This document shows, in pieces, positions 52,813 to 62,530 of a DNA stretch of 64,000 nucleotides. Position 1 is the first letter of the stretch; each line of letters opens with the position of its first letter. The translations under genes were made by a program, and so were the position numbers. The stretch comes from Phycisphaerales bacterium (GTDB lineage: Bacteria > Planctomycetota > Phycisphaerae > Phycisphaerales > SM1A02). The DNA is taken from contig JAQWTL010000041.1 in NCBI GenBank assembly GCA_029242715.1, positions 1 through 64,000 on the forward strand, in the 5' to 3' direction. The notes beneath the pieces were generated by a model, which was not told the origin of the DNA, did not search any database, and was given only the letters and a program-made list of their open reading frames with translations.

Positions 52813-52852
52813 CCGGCAGGAGGGCCTTTTCAGGCCCTCCTGTCGGTCTTTT
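52813..52852 (+). terminator. Strong Rho-independent terminator
   Basis: 14-bp perfect stem CCGGCAGGAGGGCC with GGCCCTCCTGTCGG, except one G-T pair, loop TTTTCA, followed by TCTTTT. The T run is on the plus strand, where no protein gene lies upstream. Confidence 0.88.
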
Positions 52853-53015
52853 AGGATTCAATGAGTCTGGGCCTGTAACAACCCCATAGGCGAGTTCTTT
52901 GGGGTTTCCCGTAGGCTTCTTGAGCTTGTGAATGCGTCCAATGTTGCCCCGCGATACCCTGATTCGCCCACGGCCAGGGGGAAGATTTCCTGGTGACTAG
53001 AACGGGAGATTCTGC

Positions 53016-53828
53016 ATGTGTCGCTGGCTTGCCTATTCGGGTCCTTCCATTCACCTTGACCAAATGCTTCTGCGACCGAAGCATTCCCTGCTTGCGCAGT
53101 CTCTGCACGCATGGGAAGCCACCTTCGAAGTGAATGCGGATGGTTTTGGAATTGGCTGGTACACCGATCGCAAGTCACCAGGTGTTTACCACGACACCAG
53201 TCCAGCCTGGAATGATCGCAACTTGGCAAGCATTACGGCCCATATCAAATCATCCCTGTTTCTCGGGCATATCCGAGCGGCTGTCGGCAGCGAGGTTGTG
53301 CGGTCCAATTGCCATCCTTTTCGTCACGGGCAATGGCTCTTTCAGCACAACGGTGCGATTGCCGGTTTCGGCAAGATCAAGCATCAGCTGGACATGTTGA
53401 TCCATGAGGACCTCTACGCAGACAAGGTAGGGCAGACTGATTCGGAAACCATGTTCCTGTTGGCCTTGACCCATGGCCTGGAAGAGGACCCGTTTGGTGG
53501 GATCTGCAGGATGATCGAGGATGTGGAGAAGGCTCGTGAGAAGGCTGGAATCGAGGAGTCCTTCCACATGACCGTTGCAGCAACGGATGGGCAGGCTATC
53601 CATGCTGCTCGATTTGCCAGTTTCGGCCCTCAGCCCTCTCTCTATCACAGCTGCCCGGAAATGACATTGCTGGCAGCTGATGACAGTGAAATCCCACTTG
53701 GAAAAGGTGGATGTCTGGTGGTTTCAGAGCCGCTGGATGATGTCAGTGAAGATTGGATCGAAGTGCCTGATAGCAGCAGGCTGCTGATTCAGGATGGCAA
53801 GGCGTCCATCGGGCGACTATTTGGATGA
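53016..53828 (+). CDS. Class II glutamine amidotransferase-like protein
   Basis: 270 residues. Begins MCRWLAYSGPSIHL; Cys2 is the N-terminal nucleophile after Met removal. NADGFGIGWYTD, LGHIRAAVGSEVVRSNCHPFRHG and FQHNGAIAGF give the class II GATase (EgtC/YafJ-like) pattern. Likely splits an amide or gamma-glutamyl bond in a small-molecule pathway; ergothioneine genes are not adjacent, so the substrate is unknown. Starts 160 bases after the terminator at 52813. Confidence 0.85.
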   Translation: MCRWLAYSGPSIHLDQMLLRPKHSLLAQSLHAWEATFEVNADGFGIGWYTDRKSPGVYHDTSPAWNDRNLASITAHIKSSLFLGHIRAAVGSEVVRSNCHPFRHGQWLFQHNGAIAGFGKIKHQLDMLIHEDLYADKVGQTDSETMFLLALTHGLEEDPFGGICRMIEDVEKAREKAGIEESFHMTVAATDGQAIHAARFASFGPQPSLYHSCPEMTLLAADDSEIPLGKGGCLVVSEPLDDVSEDWIEVPDSSRLLIQDGKASIGRLFG

Positions 53829-53965
53829 TACGGGGGCAGATGTGGCCAGCATTCTGGCTGAACCGCTTCTCTTCCTTGCAAGCCTAACCTCCCGGGGTAT
53901 CCTAGAATTGTGGCAATGACACGACCTTGCGGCTCATCGCAGGTCCATTTCTCCGGGAAGACTGC

Positions 53966-56900
53966 ATGACCTTACGGCGAGTATTGATCGGGCTCACCGG
54001 CCTCTTGATGGCCGGTGGTGGGTGGGACGTGATGGCTGCCGATCAAGTTCGGCAGGATCAGCGTTTTTCAATGGTCAGTTCGCCGCTGAGACCCGCCCCT
54101 GAGCGAATCATGACACCCAAGGGTCTGCTTCGTCCCGAGGCCATGCCACTCTCGCTCAACAATGGGCTGTTTCGAGATCTCAATGCAATGGCTGCCGGTT
54201 CTCGCCTCGAGATGGGGCAATTCATATTGGAGCCGGGGCTGACAGTCGCACTTGATGTCACGCGTGTCGAACCCTTTGCCGCTGGCGCTCAGGTGGTCCT
54301 GATGGAGTCTGACGGTCGGGGGGGAGTGAGAGAAAAGAACATTCCCATTCCTGACCAGGTCATCCTGGCGGGCCGTGTTGTTGATCAGCCAGAATCCCGA
54401 GTCGTTCTTGCTATTACCGAGGATGGATGCAACGGCTATCTCTCAACCGAGTCAGGTCTCTATCTGGTGGCATCGCCAGCCGATGCAGAGGGTCCGCCGG
54501 TCATCTACCCAGTCGGAAGTCGCAACGGTTCGATTGAACTGATCCCTCGCGACTACCTGATGGGGTATCCGAAGATCGAGAATCAAAGGGAGCCGGTTGA
54601 AGTTGCGCCCGCGATTCTGGAACTGAGATCCGAATCCACGCGTTCGGAGTTTGATACACGAGCGCTCCTCTCTGGGAGATGCTGTATTGTTGATCCCCTA
54701 ACAGATTTTGACGAATTTGGACGGCCAGATGACTGGACGTCAGTCGACCCAACATCAGTGACCACATTTGATGAGTGTCTTGAAGTCGATGGTGTCTGGC
54801 ACGAAAACGGTCCACCGTGGTCAGCAGACAACTGCAACATCACCTATTCAACGCAGATAACAGGCGCCTGTTGTCTTCGATCCATGGAGCCGGAGGATGA
54901 CACGAGTCTCTGCATTGATCGGACTCTTCGGGATTGTGAAGCACTCAATGGCCTCTTCGTAGGACAGGGAACGGATTGTTCAGAGGGCCTTTGCATCAGT
55001 TATGGCCTGGACTGCTTCAATGCCGCATTGGGTATTGACACAGATGATGAGTTCCTGTCACTGTTCGATGGCAACGTGCCCAAGGCGATCAATTACATCG
55101 CCTTGCTGGTTGGCGCGTCGTCAGAAATCTTCCATGACAACATCAGGTTGAGGTTCCGAATTCGTGCGCTTCGGTTCTGGTCCGAAGGTGTAGATCCTTG
55201 GGATTTCGATGATTTTGAAGTCGATTTCCAGAACACCCTCGACCCCTATGGGGCCTTCACCGCCTCCTCGCTGCTCAGTACATTGCGAGAACAATGGCTT
55301 GAAAACCCTCCCCCCGGGGCGGATCCACCTTCTCTTCTCAACTCGGTTTACTTGTTGTCGGGAAGGTCACTGAGCTATGGCATCACGCAGGGGACGCTTT
55401 GTTCCGCAGAGTTAGGCTATTCAGTCCTTACAGGACTTCATGGAAGCTTCGCGTATCCCGTCGTCGATTTTCATCCCGACAACTGGGATCTCCTGATATT
55501 CAACCAGGTCACCGGTTTGTTGTTGGGCGCTCGCTACGGGTTTCAGTATTCGATTCAAGAACAACATCCTTTGAGAATCGATGAGTGTGGGAGGATTGGA
55601 TACGACTGTGCCCCAGATCCCATGGACCCGGATCCGAATCCAGATCCAGCCATCTTTCCGATCAGTTTCCCCCCGACGATCATGAGTCGCTGCTACATCT
55701 GTCCGGGTGGTGTATCCAATATCAGCATGCAGTTCCATCCGTATGTCCGCGGAGAAATGTTCAAGAACATCTTCAGGCTCTCAAGCTTCTGTCGCCAGCC
55801 GGTGTATCCCAATGTTCTTGCCGTAGATGACATTGGTTTCACGGTTCCCGGGTTGCCTGTGAGTGTGGATGTTCTTCAAAACGATCGTCTGTATGACTGC
55901 TTTCCAACGATCGCCCAGGCGGCACCCAGGCCTTTCTTGGATATTGACACGCAAGGCTTTGGAAGCCCCGATCTTCTTGACAATTACCCCAGGACAACGC
56001 CTCTCGGCGGTTATTTGACGACAGATCCTGCTCCGAATATCAATCCGAATGATGAAGTTGATCGTGTCTTGAAGTACATGCCTCCATGCGATCTGTTCGA
56101 AGCATGGGAGTGCCCGACAGGGAATCCGCTGCAGAACTGGCCGAGCAACTTCAATTCAACCGGCTACCAGAACGATCACCCATACTGGTCGCATTATGTT
56201 GATTCATTCAGCTATCGCGCCAACATGAATGGTACCGACAGCGTCGCGGGCAAGAACGACAATTCCACGGTTCGGATGGTGGTCAGCCCGCCTCTCATGA
56301 GTTGGCCCTCCGCCTGTCTCAAAGACATCGAGTGGGAGCCCGGAAGCACAGATCCTGATGACAGTCGAATTGTTCTGGATCTCAGCATCGATGTTCCAGA
56401 GGATCCCTGGGATCCAGCAGGTGAACCGTATGACGTCCGGGTACTTTCATTCGGATGGCTGAATCTCAACAGTTCCACGACGTTTTCGGCAAGCAATACG
56501 AACGAGACCAACTCACCGGGTGTCTGCTTTGAGTTCTATGTGGATGATCAAATACAGACAATCGGAGCATTCACTCAGATTTGTCCCTGGGATCCTGCCC
56601 ACTGGAACCCTCCCTACCTCCGGAATGACAATTGCGGCGCCGTGGTATTCGATACTCCGGTATTGAATACAAATGGTTCACTCCGGATTGAAGTGGTCTG
56701 GAACAATAATCTCGCGCCGCCTGCTCAGGGGGATGAATCGAGATGGGGTGATGGGCGCGTTTATGTCCAGGTAGACGACGACTTCGGAGCCTGTTGCACG
56801 GATTGGGACGACAGCGTAGGTGAATGTACCGACTGTGAGTGCATGAGCGCTTCAAGTTGTGAGGATATGGATGGTCAATATCTTGGCCGGGGCAGCGCTT

Positions 56901-58432
56901 GTCCGGATACGACCACGCCTGGGGGCCCTCCTCTACAGGCCTGCACGCTGGTTCGCTATGGCGCCTGTGAATTTGGAACGCCAGGTTCATCGGGCTATCT
57001 CTGCGAGTGTCTTGGCGAGCTGGATTGTGCATCACTCAGTGGTACCTATCTTGGTGCAGGGGAGCCATGTCCTGAATATCCCGGTGTTCCGATGGGACCT
57101 GCCTGTTTGGACTTTGATCGAGGTGCCTGTTGTCTGGGTGACGAGTGCTACCCGAACAATCCTATTTTGGAATATCTCACGTCAGCTGATTGTGAAATGT
57201 GGGGCGGGGTCTTCCGCGGACCTGGAACATCCTGTAATGAGATCTATGACGGTGGGCAATTCGATGACCCTGACCAGAACATCTGCTCGACGGATCCGCC
57301 ATTGGCACTTGGAGCCTGTTGTCTTCCTGACACGGGGCTCGGCAGAGACTGTCTGTGCGGAATCACAACCAGCGAGACGTGCTGGTTCAATGGCGGTGTC
57401 TGGCTGGAATACTCCAGCCTGCCCAGTCTTGGCGTGAATGCCCGTTGTTTCGCTCAGAGTTGCGATGGACAGGGCCAGAATGATCTGACAATCCAGTGTT
57501 ACAACGACAACACGGTCATCGAGTCCGCATGTTGTCTGCCATCAAGCAGCTTCCCCGATGGCGCCTGCCTCGTGACGGATCAACTGACCTGCGAGGATCT
57601 TGGCGGCACATTCCAGACCGACGGAGCAGTGGATTTTACTACGGTCCGGGGTGGAATCCCATGCGGTATTGTTCTGTGTGATGAAGGTATTCCAACTAAT
57701 CAAGGTGCGTGTTGTAACGCTTCAACCTGTGTTGACGTTCCAGCGGCCAGCTGCCCGGACACATGGTCTTTCTATCCAGGGTTGAGCTGTGATCCCGGCA
57801 GTAGCTGTCCGTACGACCCGGAAGAAACAGGTGCCTGTTGTCTCAGCTTTGGCAGCGTGTGCCTTGATGATCGAACGTACCAGGACTGCCTGGCACTTGA
57901 AGGCGAGTTCGACGCGAGCAGTACGAACTGTGATGATATCGAGTGCACTACGGTCAGCCAAGGCATCTGTTGTGCGCAGACAATGGTGAATGGTGAAACC
58001 TATGACTATTGCGTCTCGCAGTATTCTGAATCGCAATGCACTTCAATTGGTGGTACTTGGTTGGCAGAGGGGCAGCGTTGTATCGACAACCCCTGTGGAA
58101 TGAAGGGGGTATGTTGTATTGAAGAAATCTGCTACCCCGATCTTGAGGTCAATCCAGGCCAAACCAGTTCACAGGCCTGTCAGGTTCTCGGCGGAGAGTG
58201 GAAGTTGGTGCCCAACACGCCCTGTGAAACCGGAATCTGTCTTGACTCAACTCGGGGATCAGGTTCTCCTTTCAGAAATTCCTGTGACATCAATCGCGAC
58301 GGTGCCGAAGACGTGTCCGATTTCCTCATCATCATTCAGAACTACGGACAACGTGGTGGACGAGGCGACTTCAATAATGATGGTGATGTGACCGTCGACG
58401 ATCTTCTCGATTACCTCTCCGACTGTCCTTGA
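53966..58432 (+). CDS. Large secreted Cys-repeat protein with inactive M12-like protease fold and dockerin end
   Basis: 1488 residues from ATG 53966 (MTLRRVLIGLTGLLMAGGG), a signal peptide with GGGAAG upstream. Order: beta-rich N-domain (40-220); two Cys-rich GACC-type units (~237, ~300); an M12-like metalloprotease-type fold (~345-600) with SDIYERDVNVRLEI-like NIRLRFRIRALRFW, LSGRSL, and Met-turn TIMSRC; the zinc-binding stretch expected as HExxHxxGxxH reads QVTGLLLGARY (514-524), so all ligands are lost; a cadherin-like VDVLQNDRL segment (~630); beta-sandwich region; nine more Cys-rich units (~940-1420, e.g. GACCLPDTG, GACCLSFGS, GICCAQTM); and a dockerin (DINRDGAEDVSDFLIII and DFNNDGDVTVDDLLDYL). 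Probably extracellular and non-enzymatic. Confidence 0.85.
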   Translation: MTLRRVLIGLTGLLMAGGGWDVMAADQVRQDQRFSMVSSPLRPAPERIMTPKGLLRPEAMPLSLNNGLFRDLNAMAAGSRLEMGQFILEPGLTVALDVTRVEPFAAGAQVVLMESDGRGGVREKNIPIPDQVILAGRVVDQPESRVVLAITEDGCNGYLSTESGLYLVASPADAEGPPVIYPVGSRNGSIELIPRDYLMGYPKIENQREPVEVAPAILELRSESTRSEFDTRALLSGRCCIVDPLTDFDEFGRPDDWTSVDPTSVTTFDECLEVDGVWHENGPPWSADNCNITYSTQITGACCLRSMEPEDDTSLCIDRTLRDCEALNGLFVGQGTDCSEGLCISYGLDCFNAALGIDTDDEFLSLFDGNVPKAINYIALLVGASSEIFHDNIRLRFRIRALRFWSEGVDPWDFDDFEVDFQNTLDPYGAFTASSLLSTLREQWLENPPPGADPPSLLNSVYLLSGRSLSYGITQGTLCSAELGYSVLTGLHGSFAYPVVDFHPDNWDLLIFNQVTGLLLGARYGFQYSIQEQHPLRIDECGRIGYDCAPDPMDPDPNPDPAIFPISFPPTIMSRCYICPGGVSNISMQFHPYVRGEMFKNIFRLSSFCRQPVYPNVLAVDDIGFTVPGLPVSVDVLQNDRLYDCFPTIAQAAPRPFLDIDTQGFGSPDLLDNYPRTTPLGGYLTTDPAPNINPNDEVDRVLKYMPPCDLFEAWECPTGNPLQNWPSNFNSTGYQNDHPYWSHYVDSFSYRANMNGTDSVAGKNDNSTVRMVVSPPLMSWPSACLKDIEWEPGSTDPDDSRIVLDLSIDVPEDPWDPAGEPYDVRVLSFGWLNLNSSTTFSASNTNETNSPGVCFEFYVDDQIQTIGAFTQICPWDPAHWNPPYLRNDNCGAVVFDTPVLNTNGSLRIEVVWNNNLAPPAQGDESRWGDGRVYVQVDDDFGACCTDWDDSVGECTDCECMSASSCEDMDGQYLGRGSACPDTTTPGGPPLQACTLVRYGACEFGTPGSSGYLCECLGELDCASLSGTYLGAGEPCPEYPGVPMGPACLDFDRGACCLGDECYPNNPILEYLTSADCEMWGGVFRGPGTSCNEIYDGGQFDDPDQNICSTDPPLALGACCLPDTGLGRDCLCGITTSETCWFNGGVWLEYSSLPSLGVNARCFAQSCDGQGQNDLTIQCYNDNTVIESACCLPSSSFPDGACLVTDQLTCEDLGGTFQTDGAVDFTTVRGGIPCGIVLCDEGIPTNQGACCNASTCVDVPAASCPDTWSFYPGLSCDPGSSCPYDPEETGACCLSFGSVCLDDRTYQDCLALEGEFDASSTNCDDIECTTVSQGICCAQTMVNGETYDYCVSQYSESQCTSIGGTWLAEGQRCIDNPCGMKGVCCIEEICYPDLEVNPGQTSSQACQVLGGEWKLVPNTPCETGICLDSTRGSGSPFRNSCDINRDGAEDVSDFLIIIQNYGQRGGRGDFNNDGDVTVDDLLDYLSDCP

Positions 58433-58836
58433 TGTCGCAATCAGCTCAGCCAGTGCAGAGTTCAATGGCAATGGGTGGTGCTTCCACCCAGCGATTTCCC
58501 ATCTCGCTGGGGTTGATGGTTCTGGCAGAGATCTGCATCCTGGCAGCACTCTGGATGTTTCATTCCCGAGGATTCAAGGCACCTGCCTTGGAAACACTGG
58601 CATGGTTGTGGCCAGCCTGCTGGGTCATCACCATTGCCTTCTGCATGACACTGGCTTCCTGGGGGCGACAGTTCGCCAGGCCTCGCAAGGGTGTACCGGG
58701 AAGTGGTCGCCTGGCCGTTGTCATGGTCTTTCGACTGTGCATCTTTTCTGGTCTGCTGGTCGTTCCAATGGTGGCGACGCTTTATGCGATCGTGATGCTG
58801 GTACTGGCAATGGCCAGTGCCAACAGCGGGTCCTGA
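58432..58836 (+). CDS. Small membrane protein of unknown function
   Basis: 134 residues starting at ATG 58432, sharing one base with the stop of the large protein (TGATG). Three hydrophobic segments, e.g. LGLMVLAEICILAALWMF, WLWPACWVITIAFCMTLA and LVVPMVATLYAIVMLVLAMA. No conserved motif. Because of the overlap it is probably cotranslated with the Cys-repeat protein. Confidence 0.7.
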   Translation: MSQSAQPVQSSMAMGGASTQRFPISLGLMVLAEICILAALWMFHSRGFKAPALETLAWLWPACWVITIAFCMTLASWGRQFARPRKGVPGSGRLAVVMVFRLCIFSGLLVVPMVATLYAIVMLVLAMASANSGS

Positions 58837-58858
58837 GCAGATCAAATGAAATGCTTGT

Positions 58859-60343
58859 TCAGCAACGCCCGCTGGTGGCGGTCATGTCCTGATCAAGTCG
58901 GCAGCCGATGTCGTGTCGCCAGAAGGCGCCCGGGAAGTGGATGCAGTCACAGGCGGCATTGGCCAGTGTTCTCGCTTCAGCAAGGGTGGGTGCTTTGGCC
59001 GTCACGCCCAGGACCCGACCACCACTGGTCAGCAGTGTTCCGGATTCATCGATCGTGGTTCCCGCATGGAAGACCGTGATGGCGCCAGGCGCGGTTGCTT
59101 CGGCCTCTTCGATGCCTGTGATGGGAAGCCCCTTCTCGTAACTTCCGGGGTAGCCCTTGGAGCACATCACGACGCAGCAGGACACATCATCATCGAAATC
59201 CATCTCGACATGCTCAAGTGATCCGTTGGCGGTTGCCCAGAGCAGTTCAACCAGATCGCCTCGCAGTCGAGTCATCAATGGCTGGCATTCCGGATCACCG
59301 AAACGGCAGTTGAATTCAAGAACCTTGGGACCTGCAGGGGTCATCATCAGACCGGCATACAGCACACCGCGATACTCGATGTCGTCCCGGCGGAGGCCAT
59401 CGATGATCGGGAGCAGTACCTGCTGCTCAACGATCTTCAGCAGTGGTTCGGTCATGATCGGAGTGGGGCAGTAGGCACCCATGCCACCGGTATTGGGACC
59501 GGTATCTCCTTCTCCGACCTGCTTGTGATCCTGGCAGGGATCGAGGACCCAGACGGTCCGTCCATCAACCAGAGCCAGCACGCTGACCTCCTGGCCTTCG
59601 AGCATTTCCTCGATGAGGATCGTGTTGCCGGCATCACCAAAGGTCTTGTCGCACATGATCGTGTCGATCGCAGCCAGTGCGGTACCTGTATTGCGGCAGA
59701 CGATGACTCCCTTGCCAGCAGCCAGTCCGGTGGCCTTGACGACACATGGTTCATCGCGTTGAGCAACGAGTTTCTGCACGGCCGGCGTCAACTCGGGCAT
59801 CTCGATGACGCCACGGTCATCTGAGGAAGCCATGAACTCCGAGAGTGGGGCGGCTTCTGCGAGCAGACCTGCTGATTGCAGGTCACGTTCAATGCCTCGA
59901 AGGACGAAGCGGCGAGCGGAATTGGGGGTGGTAAAGACCCGGCCTTCAGCAGTTGGAATAGCAACCTGCTTCATCAGAGTCTTTGCGAATCCCTTGTCTA
60001 CTTCAATGGCGGCGGCCGCTCGCTTTGGTCCGAACACTACTCGGCCAGATGCTGTCATTGAATCAACAATGCCTTCAGACAGAGGTGCCTCGGGCCCGAC
60101 GATGACAAGGTTGATGCCTTCCCTGTCACACCAACGTTCCATTGGAAAGTTGTTGTATTTGTTCCATTCGTGCGGGCATGGTTCTGCACAGGCCGCGATA
60201 CCGCCATTGCTCGTGTCGGTTGCAAAGAGTGCTTCGCAACGTGGAGACTGGCGGAGTTTCCAGGCCAGAGCATGCTCTCGACCGCCACCCCCGATGAGCA
60301 GGATCCGGCAGGTGTCAGGGCACGATGTGGGTGAAGTCGTCAT
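58859..60343 (-). CDS. purD: Phosphoribosylamine-glycine ligase (GARS)
   Basis: Second step of purine synthesis. 494 residues, longer than the usual ~430. ATP-grasp motifs: LLIGGGGREHALAWKLRQSP, VIVGPEAPLSEGIVDS, the K segment CVVKATGLAAGKGVIVCRN, LEGQEVSVLALVDG, and LEFNCRFGDPECQPLMTRL. Extra residues occur in ~165-190 (SAGLLAEAAPLSEFMASSDDRG) and at the end. Convergent with the small membrane gene. No other pur genes adjacent. Confidence 0.94.
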   Translation of the reverse strand: MTTSPTSCPDTCRILLIGGGGREHALAWKLRQSPRCEALFATDTSNGGIAACAEPCPHEWNKYNNFPMERWCDREGINLVIVGPEAPLSEGIVDSMTASGRVVFGPKRAAAAIEVDKGFAKTLMKQVAIPTAEGRVFTTPNSARRFVLRGIERDLQSAGLLAEAAPLSEFMASSDDRGVIEMPELTPAVQKLVAQRDEPCVVKATGLAAGKGVIVCRNTGTALAAIDTIMCDKTFGDAGNTILIEEMLEGQEVSVLALVDGRTVWVLDPCQDHKQVGEGDTGPNTGGMGAYCPTPIMTEPLLKIVEQQVLLPIIDGLRRDDIEYRGVLYAGLMMTPAGPKVLEFNCRFGDPECQPLMTRLRGDLVELLWATANGSLEHVEMDFDDDVSCCVVMCSKGYPGSYEKGLPITGIEEAEATAPGAITVFHAGTTIDESGTLLTSGGRVLGVTAKAPTLAEARTLANAACDCIHFPGAFWRHDIGCRLDQDMTATSGRC

Positions 60344-60373
60344 TGAAGGGGGGAAGATACCACGCCCTGCGAT

Positions 60374-62458
60374 TCAGGTTTTCTTGCCACGACGTCCTCG
60401 GGTCGTGATGCCAGCACGCGAACGGGGGCGACCTGCCCCGGAGGCGGTCCCTTGGTGATCTGCCTGGCCCTCTTTGATTCTGGCGAGACGATCACGTAAT
60501 TGAGCCGCCTGTTCGAATTCCAGTCGATCTGCGGCAGCAAGCATGTCCGCTTCCAGGGCAGCAATCTGTTCCTCCCGGTCAAGACTCGTCTCATCGCCGT
60601 CCAGATCAAGGGCGGACATGGCCGTCCTGCGAGCGTTGAGTTCCTTCTCCAGGCCACGCAGGATCGCTTTGCGGATGGTTTCCTGCGTCAGCCCATTGGC
60701 CTCGTTGTAGGCGTTCTGGATGTCGCGACGACGTGCTGTTTCGTCAATGGCACGCTGCATCTGATCGGTGATCTTGTCGCCATACATGATCACTTCGGCA
60801 TTGACGTTTCGAGCAGCTCGTCCGATGGTCTGGATCAGACTGGTTTCACTCCGGAGGAAGCCGGCCTTGTCCGCGTCAAGGATGCAGACCAGGGACACTT
60901 CGGGAAGATCCAGCCCTTCCCGCAGCAGGTTCACGCCGACCAGAACATCAAAGGCACCCTCGCGGAGGTCGCGGAGAATGACCAGCCGATCAAGTGTGTC
61001 GATTTCGCTGTGCAGATACCGGACCCGCAAGCCCTGTTCATCCAGGTAGGAGGTGAGGTCTTCTGCCATGCGTTTGGTCAAGACGGTCACAAGGATTCGT
61101 TCGCCGTCTTCTACCCGCTTCTTGCAGGCTTCCACAAGATCCGGAACCTGGTTGGAGGCAGGCCGCACGATGACGACCGGGTCCAGCAGGCCAGTAGGAC
61201 GGATGATCTGCTCGATGATCTGGGAGCCAGCCTGTTTCAGTTCCCAGGGGCCAGGCGTTGCCGAGACATGCACCATGCGAGGCACGATCGACTCGAACTC
61301 CTCGAAGGTGAGCGGTCGATTGTCCAGACAACTTGGCAGTCGGAAGCCATGATCAACCAGGACCTTCTTGCGTGCCTGGTCACCATTGTACATGGCGCGA
61401 ATCTGTGGAATCGTGACGTGGGATTCATCGATGAACACCAGCCAGTCATCTGGTTTGAACTCAGGGACATGGTGGAAGTAGTCCAGCAGGGTGAAGGGAC
61501 GTGAACCCGGGGGGCGTCCTTCCAGATGCCTTGCATAGTTTTCGACACCGGGACAATAGCCAACCTCGGAGAGCATCTCGACGTCGTAACGCGTCCTGGC
61601 CTGCAGCCGCTGGGACTCCAGGAGCTTGCCTTCCTTCTTCAACTGTGCGACGCGGCGTGAACATTCGCTGCGGATATTCGAGAGGGCTTCCTGGAGCTGG
61701 TCCTGGGGCAGTACGTAGTGAACGGCTGGGAACACGAAGACCTTCTGTTCACTGGCCAAGGTGTTTCCGGAAACAGGATGGATGAGTTCCAGCCGCTCGA
61801 TCTCGTCGCCGAAGAACTCGATGCGGATGGCGAACTGCTCATAGGCGGGAAAGATCTCGATCACATCACCGCGAACACGGAACTGGCCTCGCTTGAACTC
61901 GATCTCATTGCGGTTGTACTGCATGTCCGTAAGTGCAAGCAGCAATTCGCGACGATCGATTTCCTGGCCGACTTGAAGGGCAACGACTCGGTCACGGTAG
62001 GTCTCTGGTGAGCCGAGTCCGAACAGGCAACTCACGGAAGAGATGATGATCGTGTCGCCACGGGAAAGCAGGCTGCTTGTGGCGGCAAGACGCAGACGAT
62101 CCAGATCATCATTCCGAGCGGCATCTTTCTCAATGTAGATGTCACGCTGTGGGATATAGGCTTCCGGCTGGTAGTAGTCGTAGTAACTCACGAAGTAGCT
62201 GACCGCATTCCCCGGGAACAGATCTCGCATCTCTTCGTAGAGTTGGGCCGCCAGTGTCTTGTTATGGCTGATGATCAGGGTTGGCCGACGGGTCTTCTCG
62301 ATCACATTGGCCATTGTGAAGGTCTTGCCGGTGCCAGTTGCACCCAACAGTACCTGGTGGTGGTGACCGGAATCAATCGATTGTGACAGCGCTTCGATCG
62401 CTCCGGGTTGATCACCGGTTGGCGTGAAGTCACTGACGATCTTGAAGTTGGAGTCCAT
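60374..62458 (-). CDS. uvrB: Excinuclease ABC subunit UvrB
   Basis: Damage-recognition helicase-like subunit of nucleotide excision repair. 694 residues. Walker A LLGATGTGKTFTMANV, beta-hairpin YYDYYQPEAYIPQRDIYIEKD, DESHVTIPQIRAMYNGD, HSEIDTLDRLVILRDLREGAFDVLVGVNLLREGLDLPEV, QTIGRAARNV, and the C-terminal UVR motif around EADMLAAADRLEFEQAAQLRD. Ends in a short basic tail RAGITTRGRRGKKT. uvrA and uvrC are not here. Followed by purD on the same strand, 30 bases away. Confidence 0.97.
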   Translation of the reverse strand: MDSNFKIVSDFTPTGDQPGAIEALSQSIDSGHHHQVLLGATGTGKTFTMANVIEKTRRPTLIISHNKTLAAQLYEEMRDLFPGNAVSYFVSYYDYYQPEAYIPQRDIYIEKDAARNDDLDRLRLAATSSLLSRGDTIIISSVSCLFGLGSPETYRDRVVALQVGQEIDRRELLLALTDMQYNRNEIEFKRGQFRVRGDVIEIFPAYEQFAIRIEFFGDEIERLELIHPVSGNTLASEQKVFVFPAVHYVLPQDQLQEALSNIRSECSRRVAQLKKEGKLLESQRLQARTRYDVEMLSEVGYCPGVENYARHLEGRPPGSRPFTLLDYFHHVPEFKPDDWLVFIDESHVTIPQIRAMYNGDQARKKVLVDHGFRLPSCLDNRPLTFEEFESIVPRMVHVSATPGPWELKQAGSQIIEQIIRPTGLLDPVVIVRPASNQVPDLVEACKKRVEDGERILVTVLTKRMAEDLTSYLDEQGLRVRYLHSEIDTLDRLVILRDLREGAFDVLVGVNLLREGLDLPEVSLVCILDADKAGFLRSETSLIQTIGRAARNVNAEVIMYGDKITDQMQRAIDETARRRDIQNAYNEANGLTQETIRKAILRGLEKELNARRTAMSALDLDGDETSLDREEQIAALEADMLAAADRLEFEQAAQLRDRLARIKEGQADHQGTASGAGRPRSRAGITTRGRRGKKT

Positions 62459-62530
62459 GGAGAGTGGTGCCTTGCGTCTGAAGACCCGGCTCCGCCAGTG
62501 GACCTGGAAAGGATCTCGATGCGGAGACGG

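Noticed and set aside
52629-52889. Plus-strand reading frame of 86 codons rich in Pro and Gly
   Set aside because: It runs straight through the terminator hairpin at 52813-52852, has no ribosome site and no recognisable protein features.
60500-61504. Long open frame on the plus strand opposite uvrB
   Set aside because: Shadow of the uvrB coding strand; no motif or start signal.
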